Of a DNA stretch of 64,000 nucleotides, positions 26,455 to 36,058 are shown in pieces. The position numbers and the translations under genes were made by a program. The stretch comes from JAAYFT01 sp036562765 (GTDB lineage: Bacteria; Bacillota; Clostridia; Tissierellales; Tissierellaceae). Below the pieces are notes generated by a model that was given only the letters and a program-made list of their open reading frames with translations, was not told the origin of the DNA and did not search any database. Where the stretch lies: NCBI GenBank assembly GCA_036562765.1, contig DATCJO010000173.1:6691-70690 (forward strand). The letters are read 5' to 3'. Within the stretch, counting starts at the first letter, position 1. The number at the start of each line of letters is the position of its first letter.

Positions 26455-27384
26455 TTAAATATAAATCTTAACCTTTGCATTTTCTCTTAATTGTTGTAAG
26501 TTATCATAATATTTTTGTTCCTTTAAAAATTCAATTATATCATCTTTCAATGACTCAAATGTATCTCTCTTATCTTCAACCCGTATAATATGATATCCAA
26601 CTTCAGTCTTTACTAAATCACTTGTTTCTCCTGGCTCTAAGGAAAATGCAGCTTCTTCAAATTCTGCAATCATACTTCCTTTACCAAAATATCCTAAATC
26701 TCCGCCATTCATAGCAGAAACCTTATCTACAGATACTTCTTCAGCTACTTTGGCAAAGTCTTCTCCATTTTTTAATCTTTCTAATACTTCTTTGCCTTCT
26801 TCTTCTGTTTTAACTAATATATGTCTAGCACGGATAACAACTAAATCATCTTTATTTTCTTCAAAATATTCTTGGGCTTCTTCTTCAGTTACAGTTGCAT
26901 TTTCTATGAAATATTCTTTATGCTTATTAAGCAATAAGTCGTTCTTGATGCTTTCTGCCAAAAATTCCTTTGTAATAAAACTATTTTCTAAAGTCTCATT
27001 AAACTGTTCTTCTCCGCCAAACAATTGAACATATTGATTTAAAACAGCATTTACTTCATCATCAGTAACCTCTAAGTTAGCCTTACTAGCTTCATTGGCA
27101 ATTATCTTTTCCATTATGAGCATTTCCAATATATCTTCTTTTAATTCTTCTTCACCAGTTTTCCCAGTTTCTTCATTCACTTGTTTTAAGGAACCTTCAC
27201 CAAGTTGTTGCTCAGTAATGTTTTTGTAGATTTCAAACCTAGTATTAAACTCGTCCTCAGTTATTCCTACTCCATCAACCTTTGCAACCAATCCTTCTTC
27301 TTTTTTACTGCAACCAATAATGCTCATTGCTAGCACAAAAATCAAAAAAAAGCTAAAAATTCTCTTTTGTCTTATGCCCTTCAA
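26455..27384 (-). CDS. prsA: Peptidylprolyl isomerase lipoprotein (PrsA/SurA-like)
   Basis: A 309-residue exported foldase. A basic start and hydrophobic core lead to the lipobox SIIGC with Cys near residue 25. A SurA-like N-domain follows, then a parvulin domain (about 180-275) with RARHILVKTEEEGKEVL, NGGDLGYFGKG and GYHIIRVED. It would fold secreted proteins at the outer face of the membrane. The start is TTG at 27382-27384 with AGAGGA upstream. It is inserted between mfd and spoVT, which is not the Bacillus order. Confidence 0.9.
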   Translation of the reverse strand: MKGIRQKRIFSFFLIFVLAMSIIGCSKKEEGLVAKVDGVGITEDEFNTRFEIYKNITEQQLGEGSLKQVNEETGKTGEEELKEDILEMLIMEKIIANEASKANLEVTDDEVNAVLNQYVQLFGGEEQFNETLENSFITKEFLAESIKNDLLLNKHKEYFIENATVTEEEAQEYFEENKDDLVVIRARHILVKTEEEGKEVLERLKNGEDFAKVAEEVSVDKVSAMNGGDLGYFGKGSMIAEFEEAAFSLEPGETSDLVKTEVGYHIIRVEDKRDTFESLKDDIIEFLKEQKYYDNLQQLRENAKVKIYI

Positions 27385-27423
27385 TTATAACATCCTCTCT
27401 TTTAAAATTTTTAATAGTATTAA

Positions 27424-30400
27424 TTATATATTATTTTTATTATGATTAAAACTATTAATTTTTTCTAACAGCAATTTCAATTCACTTAAAATGTTTTCCC
27501 TCCATCTAAATCTAAATGAAGGCTCTTTAGATAGGTCGAAAGTTATTCTCCTGCCATATTCATCTGAAAGCATCTTCAAAAGTTCCAAAGATATATCTTC
27601 AAGGGACTTAAATTCTAAGATAACTTCTGAATCCTCTTGATATATATTCTTGATGTTGTTCCTGCTTCCTAAATACCTTATATAAGATACATCCATGAGG
27701 TTATAGACTTCTTTAGGTATATCACTAAACCTGTCAATTAATTCATCTACTAAATCACTGTATTCATCCACATTAGTAATAGCTGCAATCTTTTTATAAA
27801 TCTCAATTTTTTGTTCTTCATCTTCAATATATTTATCAGAAATAAACCCATCTACTTTTACATCTATAGTAGTATCGATTTGTTCTTCTACTTTTTCACC
27901 TTTTAATTTCTTAATGGCTTCTTGTAAGTATTTAACATAAAGGTCGTATCCTATGGCTTCAATATGGCCATGCTGCTCTGTTCCAAGCAAATTGCCTGCT
28001 CCTCTTATTTCCAAGTCTCTCATGGCTATTTTAAATCCTGAGCCAAATTCTGTAAACTCCTTTATGGCCCTTAACCTCTTTTCTGCAACTTCAGAAAGCA
28101 CTTTGTTCTTTTCATAGACAAAATAGCTGTAGGCTATCCTGTTTGACCTTCCTACTCTTCCTCTTAATTGATATAACTGAGACAAGCCAAACTTGTCTGC
28201 ATCATAGACTATTATAGTATTTACATTGGCTATATCTAATCCTGTTTCAATAATCGTAGTACATACTAAAACATCTATTTCTTTTTCTAAAAAGCTTATC
28301 ATTACCTTTTCCAATTCTCTTTCGCTCATTTGGCCATGGCCAATGCCAAATCTCGCTTCAGGTACTAGTTTTTTTAGCTCAGAAGCCATTTTTTCTATGG
28401 TTTCTACCCTGTTGTAGACAAAATAAACTTGACCACCTCTGGCTAGTTCCTTTAAAATTGCATCCCTAATCATCTGCTCATTATATTCTACTACATAAGT
28501 CTGGACTGGATACCTTTCTTCTGGAGGATCTTCTATAACAGACATATCCCTAATGCCAGACAAAGACATGTGTAAAGTCCTTGGAATTGGTGTAGCAGTC
28601 AGAGTAAGGACATCTACAGTTTCCTTTAACTTCTTTAAAGCTTCTTTATGCTTTACCCCAAATCTCTGCTCTTCGTCTATAATAAGCAGCCCTAAATCTT
28701 TAAAAGCAACATCTTTAGATAACAGCCTATGGGTCCCCACTATAATATCTATAACACCGTTTTTGACATTTTCTATAATTGCTTTCTGCTCAGCTCTAGT
28801 TCTAAACCTGCTTAAAACATCAACTCTTACTGGAAAGCTAGCAAACCTTTCCTTTATGGTATTATAATGCTGTTGAGCCAGTATAGTGGTGGGTACAAGA
28901 AATGCCACTTGTTTGCTGTCCATTACAGCCTTAAATGCTGCCCTTAAAGCCACCTCGGTTTTACCATAGCCTACATCTCCGCAAAGAAGTCTGTCCATTG
29001 GCTTAGGCTTCTCCATGTCTCTTTTTATTTCTTGTATGCTCCTTAGCTGGCCTTCTGTTTCTTCATAGGGGAATAAATCTTCAAATTGCCTTTGCCATTC
29101 TCCGTCCTTTGAAAAGGCATAACCTTTGCAGCTTTCCCTTTTAGCATATAGCTCCAATAGGTCTTGAGCTAAATTCTCCACAGCCTTCTTTGCTCTTTCC
29201 TTGGTTCTCACCCAGTCTGTACTGGAAAGCTTGTTTATTTTTGGCTTTACTCCATCTGCACCAATATATTTTTGGACTAGATGCATTTGGTCAACAGGAA
29301 CATACAGCTTGTCTTCTCCTTTATATTTGATGGTTAAATAATCTTTTTTAACACCTTGTACATTTAGCTGTACAATTCCTTCATAAATCCCAATTCCGTG
29401 GTTTTCATGTACAACATAATCGTTTATCTTCAAATCTGCAAGGTTTATTATCTTTTCAGCATCTTTTTTCTTTTCCTTTTTAGCCTTTTTCTTCCCAACA
29501 CCAAAGATTTCCCTATCGCTTATCACAGCCAGCTTAATCTGAGTATATTCAAAACCGCTGTTTATATTGGCTGGTGTTATAAATACCTGACTGGACTTAA
29601 TTTCGCAGTTTCTATCTAGCATTACGCTGGCCTCAATATCCATGGATGATAATATTTCCCTCAGCCTTTCTGCCCTTTCCTGGTTGCTTGTTAATAATAT
29701 TATCTTATATCCTCTATACCTATAATGGTTGATATCTTCCTTTAAAAGCTCCATTTGATTGTGATAAGGCTGCATGCTCTTGTTTACAAAATTATAAATG
29801 GACTTAGGCTTAAATACATTATCGCCAATCAATAAAATGCTGTTAACAATACATACTCTTTCTTTAATTTTATCTAGAATATCTTCATACCTGTAAAGAA
29901 TATTTGCATGGGAAGGCAATAGTTCCCCTACTTCATAAAGATCAGTAAATTTTATCTTGAAATCTTCCATTGAATTTTTGGCCTTTTCATCAACTCTTTT
30001 TGGCTCATCGATAAATACTATGGCATCCTTATTTAAATATCCTAAAATGGAAGTTAGCTTTTCATCTGGTATATAAGGTGTCAACAAATCCCTATTAGAT
30101 ATAAAAAGCTTCTCAGCTAAAAATTCTTTATATTTGTTAAATTTATTCTCAATATTCCCCTTTTCTAATGTATTCCTTTTTCCTTTTGACAAGGCCTTTT
30201 TCATATCTTCATCGAGTTTCTTTACCATCATGTCCCTATACTCATCAAGTATAAGAACTTCCATTACAGGGGTTATAACAGTACTATTCAAGTTTTCAAT
30301 GGATTTTTGGCTTATGACATCAAAAGTTCGTATAGAATCTACTTCTACATCAAAAAATTCTATTCTATAGGGATTTTGGCTGTAGGGAGGGAAAAAGTCT

Positions 30401-30942
30401 AGTATGCCACCTCTAACGCTGAACTGTCCCTTGCCCTCTACCATGTTAACCTTCTCGTAGCCACCACTTAAAAGGATTTCCTTTAACAAATCTAAATCTA
30501 CTTCATCACCTACATTTATCCTTTTGGAATAAGCTTCAAAGATATCTCTAGAAATAAGCTTTTCAAATAAGGCATCTATGGTAGTTACTACAATAACATT
30601 TTCCCCTTTAGCTAGTTTTGAAATTACTTCCATCCTCTCATTTATCCAGTCATGGCTGTAGGCATCCACATCATAAAAAAGGATTTCCCTTTTGGGAAAT
30701 AAAATGACATTATGGCCACCTAAGCCCTTTATATCTTCATAAATTTTTTTACATTTAACATCGTTGTGGGTAATAACTAAAATCTGTTTTCCTGTATGGT
30801 TGTTTAAGGCATAGAGAAAGTGCCCCATGCTTTCATCTATTATTCCATAAGTTGCTATGGGACTTGTCCCGTTATTTATATCCTCATTAAGCCTTTTGTA
30901 TGATTCCAAATTCTTTAGCTGGTCAATTAAAAAATCTGCCAT
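27424..30942 (-). CDS. mfd: Transcription-repair coupling factor Mfd
   Basis: A 1172-residue SF2 translocase that removes stalled RNA polymerase and recruits UvrA. Domains in order are the UvrB-like N-terminus, the RNAP-interacting domain near 490-560 (DYVVHENHGIGIYEGI), the RecG-like helicase with Walker A GDVGYGKTEVALRAA and DEEQRFG box, motif VI QLRGRVGRS, and the C-terminal TRCF domain. The ATG has GGGGTGATG upstream. It keeps its place between pth and spoVT. Confidence 0.97.
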   Translation of the reverse strand: MADFLIDQLKNLESYKRLNEDINNGTSPIATYGIIDESMGHFLYALNNHTGKQILVITHNDVKCKKIYEDIKGLGGHNVILFPKREILFYDVDAYSHDWINERMEVISKLAKGENVIVVTTIDALFEKLISRDIFEAYSKRINVGDEVDLDLLKEILLSGGYEKVNMVEGKGQFSVRGGILDFFPPYSQNPYRIEFFDVEVDSIRTFDVISQKSIENLNSTVITPVMEVLILDEYRDMMVKKLDEDMKKALSKGKRNTLEKGNIENKFNKYKEFLAEKLFISNRDLLTPYIPDEKLTSILGYLNKDAIVFIDEPKRVDEKAKNSMEDFKIKFTDLYEVGELLPSHANILYRYEDILDKIKERVCIVNSILLIGDNVFKPKSIYNFVNKSMQPYHNQMELLKEDINHYRYRGYKIILLTSNQERAERLREILSSMDIEASVMLDRNCEIKSSQVFITPANINSGFEYTQIKLAVISDREIFGVGKKKAKKEKKKDAEKIINLADLKINDYVVHENHGIGIYEGIVQLNVQGVKKDYLTIKYKGEDKLYVPVDQMHLVQKYIGADGVKPKINKLSSTDWVRTKERAKKAVENLAQDLLELYAKRESCKGYAFSKDGEWQRQFEDLFPYEETEGQLRSIQEIKRDMEKPKPMDRLLCGDVGYGKTEVALRAAFKAVMDSKQVAFLVPTTILAQQHYNTIKERFASFPVRVDVLSRFRTRAEQKAIIENVKNGVIDIIVGTHRLLSKDVAFKDLGLLIIDEEQRFGVKHKEALKKLKETVDVLTLTATPIPRTLHMSLSGIRDMSVIEDPPEERYPVQTYVVEYNEQMIRDAILKELARGGQVYFVYNRVETIEKMASELKKLVPEARFGIGHGQMSERELEKVMISFLEKEIDVLVCTTIIETGLDIANVNTIIVYDADKFGLSQLYQLRGRVGRSNRIAYSYFVYEKNKVLSEVAEKRLRAIKEFTEFGSGFKIAMRDLEIRGAGNLLGTEQHGHIEAIGYDLYVKYLQEAIKKLKGEKVEEQIDTTIDVKVDGFISDKYIEDEEQKIEIYKKIAAITNVDEYSDLVDELIDRFSDIPKEVYNLMDVSYIRYLGSRNNIKNIYQEDSEVILEFKSLEDISLELLKMLSDEYGRRITFDLSKEPSFRFRWRENILSELKLLLEKINSFNHNKNNI

Positions 30943-30971
30943 TTCATCACCCCTCGAGGAAAACGCCTTAA

Positions 30972-30991
30972 GCCCAGGTTTAACCCTGGGC
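30972..30991 (-). other. GC-rich hairpin spanning the pth stop codon
   Basis: GCCCAGG (30972-30978) and CCTGGGC (30985-30991) pair around TTTAAC, and the pth TAA lies in the loop. There is no T-run, so it is not a clear terminator. It may regulate pth-mfd coupling or mRNA stability. Confidence 0.5.
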
Positions 30992-31561
30992 CCTACTTGT
31001 CTTATTATTAAATTTATTCATTGCAGCATCTATGCCTTCTTTTATTATTGCTTCTACTGATTCAGCTGCCAGCAATAACGCTTCATCAATGGCTTCTCTC
31101 TCTTCTTTAGAAAACCTGCTTAAAACAAAATCAGCTAAATCTTGATTCTCTTTCTTTTTCCCTATGCCTATTTTTACTCTGGGAAAATTGTCATTTTCCA
31201 ATAAATAGATTATTGACTTCAACCCATTGTGGGTTCCAGCACTTCCTTTCCTTTTAATGCGGATAGAAGCAAAGTCAATGTCAATGTCATCAACAATCAC
31301 TATGATGTTTTCAACAGGAATTTTATAGAAATCATATATTTCTTTTACAGTTATACCACTGTTATTCATATAAGTCTGAGGTTTTACCAATAATACCTTT
31401 TCATCTCCAATAAAGCCTTCGCCATAAACAGATTTAAACTTTATCTTGTTTATCTTTATTTTATTCCTGCTTGCTAATATATCTATTGTATCAAATCCAA
31501 CATTATGCCTAGTTTTTTCATAAGCCCTACCAGGATTGCCCAATCCTACTACTACAAACAA
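30980..31561 (-). CDS. pth: Peptidyl-tRNA hydrolase
   Basis: A 193-residue Pth enzyme that recycles peptidyl-tRNA. VGLGNPGRAYEKTRHNVGF holds the catalytic His and Asn region, LVKPQTYMNNSG and VIVDDIDIDF are conserved, and GSAGTHNGLKSII carries further active-site residues. The start is TTG at 31559-31561 with AGGAGT upstream. It follows prs by 11 bases. No ctc or fin (anti-sigma-F) gene is found beside it, unlike Bacillus. Confidence 0.96.
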   Translation of the reverse strand: MFVVVGLGNPGRAYEKTRHNVGFDTIDILASRNKIKINKIKFKSVYGEGFIGDEKVLLVKPQTYMNNSGITVKEIYDFYKIPVENIIVIVDDIDIDFASIRIKRKGSAGTHNGLKSIIYLLENDNFPRVKIGIGKKKENQDLADFVLSRFSKEEREAIDEALLLAAESVEAIIKEGIDAAMNKFNNKTSRAQG

Positions 31562-31572
31562 TGGATCAACTC

Positions 31573-32523
31573 CTATTCTTCAAATAGTTTACTCACAGAT
31601 TCATTTTCATGAATCCTCTTTATAGCTTCAGCAAACAGTGGAGCTACAGATACAATCTCTATTTTATCAATTTTCTTTTCTTCATTCAAAGGAATTGTAT
31701 CTGTAATGATGAATTTTTCTAGCTCAGAGTTCTCTATCCTTTCCAATGCAGGGCCTGATAATACTCCATGGGTAGCACAGCCATAGATTTTTTTAGCCCC
31801 AAAGTTTTTCAATACAGATGCAGCCTTAGTTATTGTCCCTGCTGTATCTATTATGTCATCTATTAATATTGCATTCTTTCCTTCTATATCTCCAATAACA
31901 TTCATAACTTCGGAAACATTTGCCTTTGGCCTTCTCTTCTCTATTATAGCTATTGGCAAATCCAATAAATTAGCAAAGCTCCTAGCCCTTGTAACTCCTC
32001 CTAAATCTGGAGAAACTACTACAGTATCTTCATCTGCAATATCTTTAAAATACTCAGCCAAAATAGGTACGCCTGATAAGTGGTCTACAGGAATGTTGAA
32101 ATAACCTTGAATTTGTGCAGCATGCAAATCCATGCTTATAACCCTATCTGCTCCTGCCACAGTTAGTAAATCTGCCACCAATTTTGCTGTAATTGGCTCC
32201 CTTGCCTTAGTTTTTCTATCCTGCCTTGCATAGCCATAGTATGGTAAAACTGCATTGATTCTACCTGCTGATGCTCTCTTCATTGCATCTATTAATATTA
32301 ACACTTCCATTAGATTATCATTTACTGGGCTGCAAGTGGATTGTATAATGAATACATCCATTCCCCTAACTGTTTCTCCAATGTTTACGCTTATTTCACC
32401 ATCGCTAAATCTGCTTACTTCACATACTCCAAGTGGTTTTCCTAATGCCTTACAAATTTTTTCTGCAAGATCCTTATTGGAATTTCCTGAAAATATCTTT
32501 ATACCACCTACACATGAATTCAT
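31573..32523 (-). CDS. prs: Ribose-phosphate pyrophosphokinase (PRPP synthetase)
   Basis: A 316-residue enzyme making PRPP from ribose 5-phosphate and ATP. SCSPVNDNLMELL-type substrate loop appears as STCSPVNDNLMEVLILIDA, the flexible loop as YARQDRKTKAREPITAK, and the PRPP loop as AILIDDIIDTAGTITKAA. Its PRPP feeds the hpt product and other nucleotide routes. It lies directly after glmU as in many Firmicutes. Confidence 0.97.
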   Translation of the reverse strand: MNSCVGGIKIFSGNSNKDLAEKICKALGKPLGVCEVSRFSDGEISVNIGETVRGMDVFIIQSTCSPVNDNLMEVLILIDAMKRASAGRINAVLPYYGYARQDRKTKAREPITAKLVADLLTVAGADRVISMDLHAAQIQGYFNIPVDHLSGVPILAEYFKDIADEDTVVVSPDLGGVTRARSFANLLDLPIAIIEKRRPKANVSEVMNVIGDIEGKNAILIDDIIDTAGTITKAASVLKNFGAKKIYGCATHGVLSGPALERIENSELEKFIITDTIPLNEEKKIDKIEIVSVAPLFAEAIKRIHENESVSKLFEE

Positions 32524-32544
32524 TATAATTTCCTCCTAAGCTTC

Positions 32545-33924
32545 TTATTTTTTTAATCCTTTTTTCTCAACCCAACCAGGAATATTAACCTGACGGGCTC
32601 TAGCAACGCTTAATTCCCCTTCTTTGACTTCTTTAGTAATTGTAGACCCAGCTGCTATATAAGCCCAAGGCTCTATATTAACAGGGGCTACAAGGTTAGA
32701 ATTGCTGCCTATAAATGCATTGTCTCCTACTGTAGTTCTATGTTTTTGCCTTCCATCATAATTTACAAATACAACGCCACATCCTATATTGACATTTTTG
32801 CCAACATCAGCGTCTCCTATATATGCTAGATGGCTTGCCTTTGTATTATCCATTATATTTGAATTTTTAACTTCTACAAAATTGCCAATTTTTACATTTT
32901 TACCAATATGGCTGTTTGGCCTTAAATGAGCATAAGGCCCAATTTTTGTGTTTTCTCCTACAAAACTTTCCTCAATTACAGATGATTCAATGGATACACC
33001 ATTTGAAATAATGCTGTTTACAATCCTTGTATTACCTCTTATTATACAGTCTTCACCTATTTCAGTTTCCCCTTCCAATACAACTCCAGGATATATGATG
33101 GTATCCCTGCCAATTTTTACACTGTACTCAATATAGGTATTGCCAGGGTCAACAATAGTTACGCCATTTGCCATGTGATAGTTATTGATTCTGTCCCTCA
33201 TTATTTTTTCACAAAATGCCAACTGAACCCTTGAATTTACACCATGTATTTCTGATGCATCTTCTATTTTATATGCACCTACATTGTGGCCTTCACTTTT
33301 TAATATCTCTATAACATCTGTAATATAGTACTCGTTTTGTGCATTGTTGTTATTTATCTTTGATAGGGATTCTTTTAAAAGCTTCCCATTAAAACAGTAT
33401 ATCCCAGAATTAATTTCCTTAATCTTTTTTATTTCCTCTGAAGCATCTTTCTCTTCAACTATCTTCAAAATATTTCCATTATCTTCCCTTATAATTCTAC
33501 CATAACCTGTAGGATTTTCTAGTTCTGCAGTAAGTACAGTTGCATCTAAATTGTTATCTTCATGGTATCTAATAAGTTTTTCAATTGTGCTTTCTCTAAT
33601 AAGGGGAGTATCTCCATAGAGAATAACTACTGTACTGCCATCTTCTATAAATTCTTCTGCTTGCATGACAGCAAAACCTGTGCCATAAGGTATGCCTTCG
33701 CCTATTGGCTGGGTTTTAAAAATAACATCTTCATCTTTAAAGTAATCCCTGACCTCATCCCCACTGTGCCCTACGATTACTATGTTCTTATCTACTTTAG
33801 CACCTTTGCTGGCTTCTAAAACATATTTAAGTAATGGTTTCCCACAAATCTTATGTAGTACCTTTGATGTTTTAGATTTCATCCGTGTGCTTTCACCAGC
33901 TGCTAATATTATAGAAATATTCAT
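32545..33924 (-). CDS. glmU: Bifunctional UDP-GlcNAc pyrophosphorylase / GlcN-1-P acetyltransferase
   Basis: A 459-residue two-domain enzyme for UDP-GlcNAc synthesis. The N-terminal uridyltransferase has LAAGESTRMKSKTSKVLHK and YGDTPLIRESTI, and the C-terminal left-handed beta-helix (about 250-450) has hexapeptide repeats and the acetyltransferase segment LAYIGDADVGKNVNIGCG. It supplies wall precursors. It is transcribed after spoVG, though a terminator at 34028-34052 partly separates them. Confidence 0.97.
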   Translation of the reverse strand: MNISIILAAGESTRMKSKTSKVLHKICGKPLLKYVLEASKGAKVDKNIVIVGHSGDEVRDYFKDEDVIFKTQPIGEGIPYGTGFAVMQAEEFIEDGSTVVILYGDTPLIRESTIEKLIRYHEDNNLDATVLTAELENPTGYGRIIREDNGNILKIVEEKDASEEIKKIKEINSGIYCFNGKLLKESLSKINNNNAQNEYYITDVIEILKSEGHNVGAYKIEDASEIHGVNSRVQLAFCEKIMRDRINNYHMANGVTIVDPGNTYIEYSVKIGRDTIIYPGVVLEGETEIGEDCIIRGNTRIVNSIISNGVSIESSVIEESFVGENTKIGPYAHLRPNSHIGKNVKIGNFVEVKNSNIMDNTKASHLAYIGDADVGKNVNIGCGVVFVNYDGRQKHRTTVGDNAFIGSNSNLVAPVNIEPWAYIAAGSTITKEVKEGELSVARARQVNIPGWVEKKGLKK

Positions 33925-34027
33925 AGCTTCACCTCGTCTTAAATTTATCTACCAAATATATTTTAACCTATTTAGATTATAAGTCCACAGTGAAAATAAA
34001 ATTCCTTCAATTTTACATTATAAAGTA

Positions 34028-34052
34028 AAAAAGGCCATTTAATGGCCTTTTT
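34028..34052 (-). terminator. spoVG terminator
   Basis: AAAAAGGCCATT and AATGGCCTTTTT arms at the spoVG stop with T-rich flanks on both sides. Confidence 0.85.
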
Positions 34053-34323
34053 ACTTGGAATCTCCAGCAGCTAATGCCTTTTCATATTCTTTAAAAATAG
34101 CTTCTTGAACTTTTTGCCTAGTTTCAGAATTTATCGGATGAGCTATATCCCTAAATTCGCCATCCGCCATCTTTCTACTGGGCATAGCAACAAACAATCC
34201 ATTTTGTCCTTCGATTATTTTAATATCATGTACAACAAATTCGTCGTCGAATGTAACAGAAACTATTGCTTTCATTTTCCCTTCATCAGTAATTTTTCTT
34301 AGTTTTACATCAGTAACTTTCAT
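34051..34323 (-). CDS. spoVG: Septation/sporulation regulator SpoVG
   Basis: A 90-residue RNA/DNA-binding regulator. It begins MKVTDVKLRKI like Bacillus SpoVG and holds FVVHDIKIIEGQNGLFVAMP and DGEFRDIAHPIN. I chose the ATG at 34321-34323, with GGTGA eight bases upstream, over an in-frame ATG 15 bases earlier that lies too near the GGA. A consensus sigma-H promoter lies 50-80 bases upstream, matching the known sigma-H control in Bacillus. Confidence 0.96.
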   Translation of the reverse strand: MKVTDVKLRKITDEGKMKAIVSVTFDDEFVVHDIKIIEGQNGLFVAMPSRKMADGEFRDIAHPINSETRQKVQEAIFKEYEKALAAGDSK

Positions 34324-34373
34324 TTGTAAATTCACCATCCTTCATTTAAGTCAAAAACTATTTGGATAATTAT

Positions 34374-34402
34374 ATATTCTATACAAAATTAAAAATTCCT
34401 TC
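34374..34402 (-). promoter_or_regulatory. Predicted sigma-H promoter of spoVG
   Basis: On the minus strand GAAGGAATT (34394-34402), 11 bases, then ATAGAATAT (34374-34382). This matches the Bacillus sigma-H consensus RNAGGAWWW-N11/12-RNNGAATWW at every defined position. Confidence 0.7.
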
Positions 34403-34501
34403 TTTTTTTTGAAAAATTTTTTATTTTTTTCCTTTTTTTTCTACAATAAATCTGCAAACTTTACATAAAATGTTTTAATTGTTTTCTTTATCTTTCTAAT
34501 A

Positions 34502-34510
34502 TGATATAAT
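34502..34510 (+). promoter_or_regulatory. Extended -10 promoter of murC
   Basis: TGATATAAT gives an extended -10 (TGN plus TATAAT), about 95 bases before murC. The -35 is weak (TTGTTT at 34479-34484 with long spacing). Confidence 0.45.
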
Positions 34511-34604
34511 CTATCAGTGACAAATTATTGTTATTGGAATACAATAATATTAATACACAACGTTGGTAATAATAATAAGACAAAGAATCTTAGGAGGATA
34601 ACTT

Positions 34605-36023
34605 ATGTTTGAATTTTTCTTAGATGACCATAAATATTCTACAGTTCACTTTATTGGAATTGGCGGAATTTCTATGAGTGCTTTAGCAGAAATATTGCTT
34701 TCCGAAGGATATAATGTTTCTGGTTCAGATACAAAGGACAGTTTAATCATAGAAAGGTTAAGAAAACTCGGAGCTAAAATATACATAGGACATGATGAAA
34801 AAAACTTACCAGAAAATGCAGATTTGGTCATATATACCGATGCAATTTCCAAAGACAATGTGGAATACTTAAAAGCAATTTCTTTAAATATACCTGTTGT
34901 AGATAGGGCTACCTTTTTAGGGGCTCTAATGAAGAACTATAAGAATTCCATAGCAGTTTCAGGAACTCACGGGAAAACAACTACTACCAGTATGATTTCT
35001 ACTATATTAAATCATTCTAAATACAATCCAACTATCCTACTAGGTGGAGAATTGGATGAAATAGGTGGAAATATTAAATTGGGCTCAAGGGACCTTATAA
35101 TCACCGAAGCTTGTGAATATAAGGGTAATATTTTAAAATATTTTCCTACAATAGCAATTATTTTAAATATGGATAATGATCATTTGGATTATTTTAAAAA
35201 TATTGAGCACATACAAAATACATTTGTTGAATATGCCAAGAAACTACCAGAAAATGGATATTTAATCATAAATAACGATGATGCTGGAGCAGAAAAAGTC
35301 ATTAAAAATACAAGGGCAAATGTATATACCTATGGAATTCAAAGCGATGCTGACTTTAAGGCTGAAAATATTGCTTTAACAGAAGAAGGGTATCCTACCT
35401 ATATATTGAAAACAAAGGACGGTAAAGCTTATAAAGTAAAGCTAAATGTCTTAGGAGTACACAATGTTTACAATTCACTAGCCAGTATTATAGCAGCCCA
35501 AATTTTTGGAATACCGATAGAAGAAATACTAGAAAAAATATCCCATTATACTGGTGTTCACAGGAGATTAGAGCTTAAAGGATATTATAAAGGTGCAAAA
35601 GTAATTGACGATTATGCCCATCATCCAACAGAAATTAAAGCCACATTGAATGCTTTAAGAAATGCTACGAAAGGAAATATTTATTGTGTATTTCAACCTC
35701 ATACCTATTCTAGAACTAAGCTATTATTAAACAGCTTTGCTGAATCATTTGCTTCTGCAGATAAAATCATTATCACTGATATCTATGCTGCAAGGGAAAA
35801 GGATACTGGACTTATTCATTCAAGGGATTTAGTAAATGCAATATTTGACAAGGGATTTGACGCCATATATCTTAGCACCTTCAAGGAAGTAGAAGAATAC
35901 TTGATGAGCCATGTTAAAAAAGATGATATAATACTCACTATGGGTGCAGGCAATGTATACCAAATTGGTGATTCCATTGTAAGGCATAGTAAAGCAAGCA
36001 ATGATGAAAAAGCTGCTGTCTAA
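34605..36023 (+). CDS. murC: UDP-N-acetylmuramate-L-alanine ligase
   Basis: A 472-residue Mur ligase adding L-Ala to UDP-MurNAc in peptidoglycan synthesis. IHFIGIGGISMSALAE-type Rossmann start is seen as VHFIGIGGISMSALAEILL, the ATP loop is GTHGKTTTTSMIS, and DDYAHHPTEIKATLNALR is the conserved C-terminal motif. AGGAGG precedes the ATG. It is the only plus-strand gene in the first 42 kb, divergent from spoVG. Confidence 0.97.
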   Translation: MFEFFLDDHKYSTVHFIGIGGISMSALAEILLSEGYNVSGSDTKDSLIIERLRKLGAKIYIGHDEKNLPENADLVIYTDAISKDNVEYLKAISLNIPVVDRATFLGALMKNYKNSIAVSGTHGKTTTTSMISTILNHSKYNPTILLGGELDEIGGNIKLGSRDLIITEACEYKGNILKYFPTIAIILNMDNDHLDYFKNIEHIQNTFVEYAKKLPENGYLIINNDDAGAEKVIKNTRANVYTYGIQSDADFKAENIALTEEGYPTYILKTKDGKAYKVKLNVLGVHNVYNSLASIIAAQIFGIPIEEILEKISHYTGVHRRLELKGYYKGAKVIDDYAHHPTEIKATLNALRNATKGNIYCVFQPHTYSRTKLLLNSFAESFASADKIIITDIYAAREKDTGLIHSRDLVNAIFDKGFDAIYLSTFKEVEEYLMSHVKKDDIILTMGAGNVYQIGDSIVRHSKASNDEKAAV

Positions 36024-36026
36024 ATA

Positions 36027-36058
36027 AAAATAAGGGCGATTGGTCGCCCTTTTATTTT
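36027..36058. terminator. Bidirectional terminator between murC and the LCP gene
   Basis: AAGGGCGA and TCGCCCTT arms around TTGG, with A- and T-tracts outside; it serves two convergent genes. Confidence 0.85.

Noticed and set aside
34360..34604. tRNA gene or RNA gene in the spoVG-murC divergent gap
   Set aside because: No cloverleaf or T-loop sequence; the region is explained by the two promoters.
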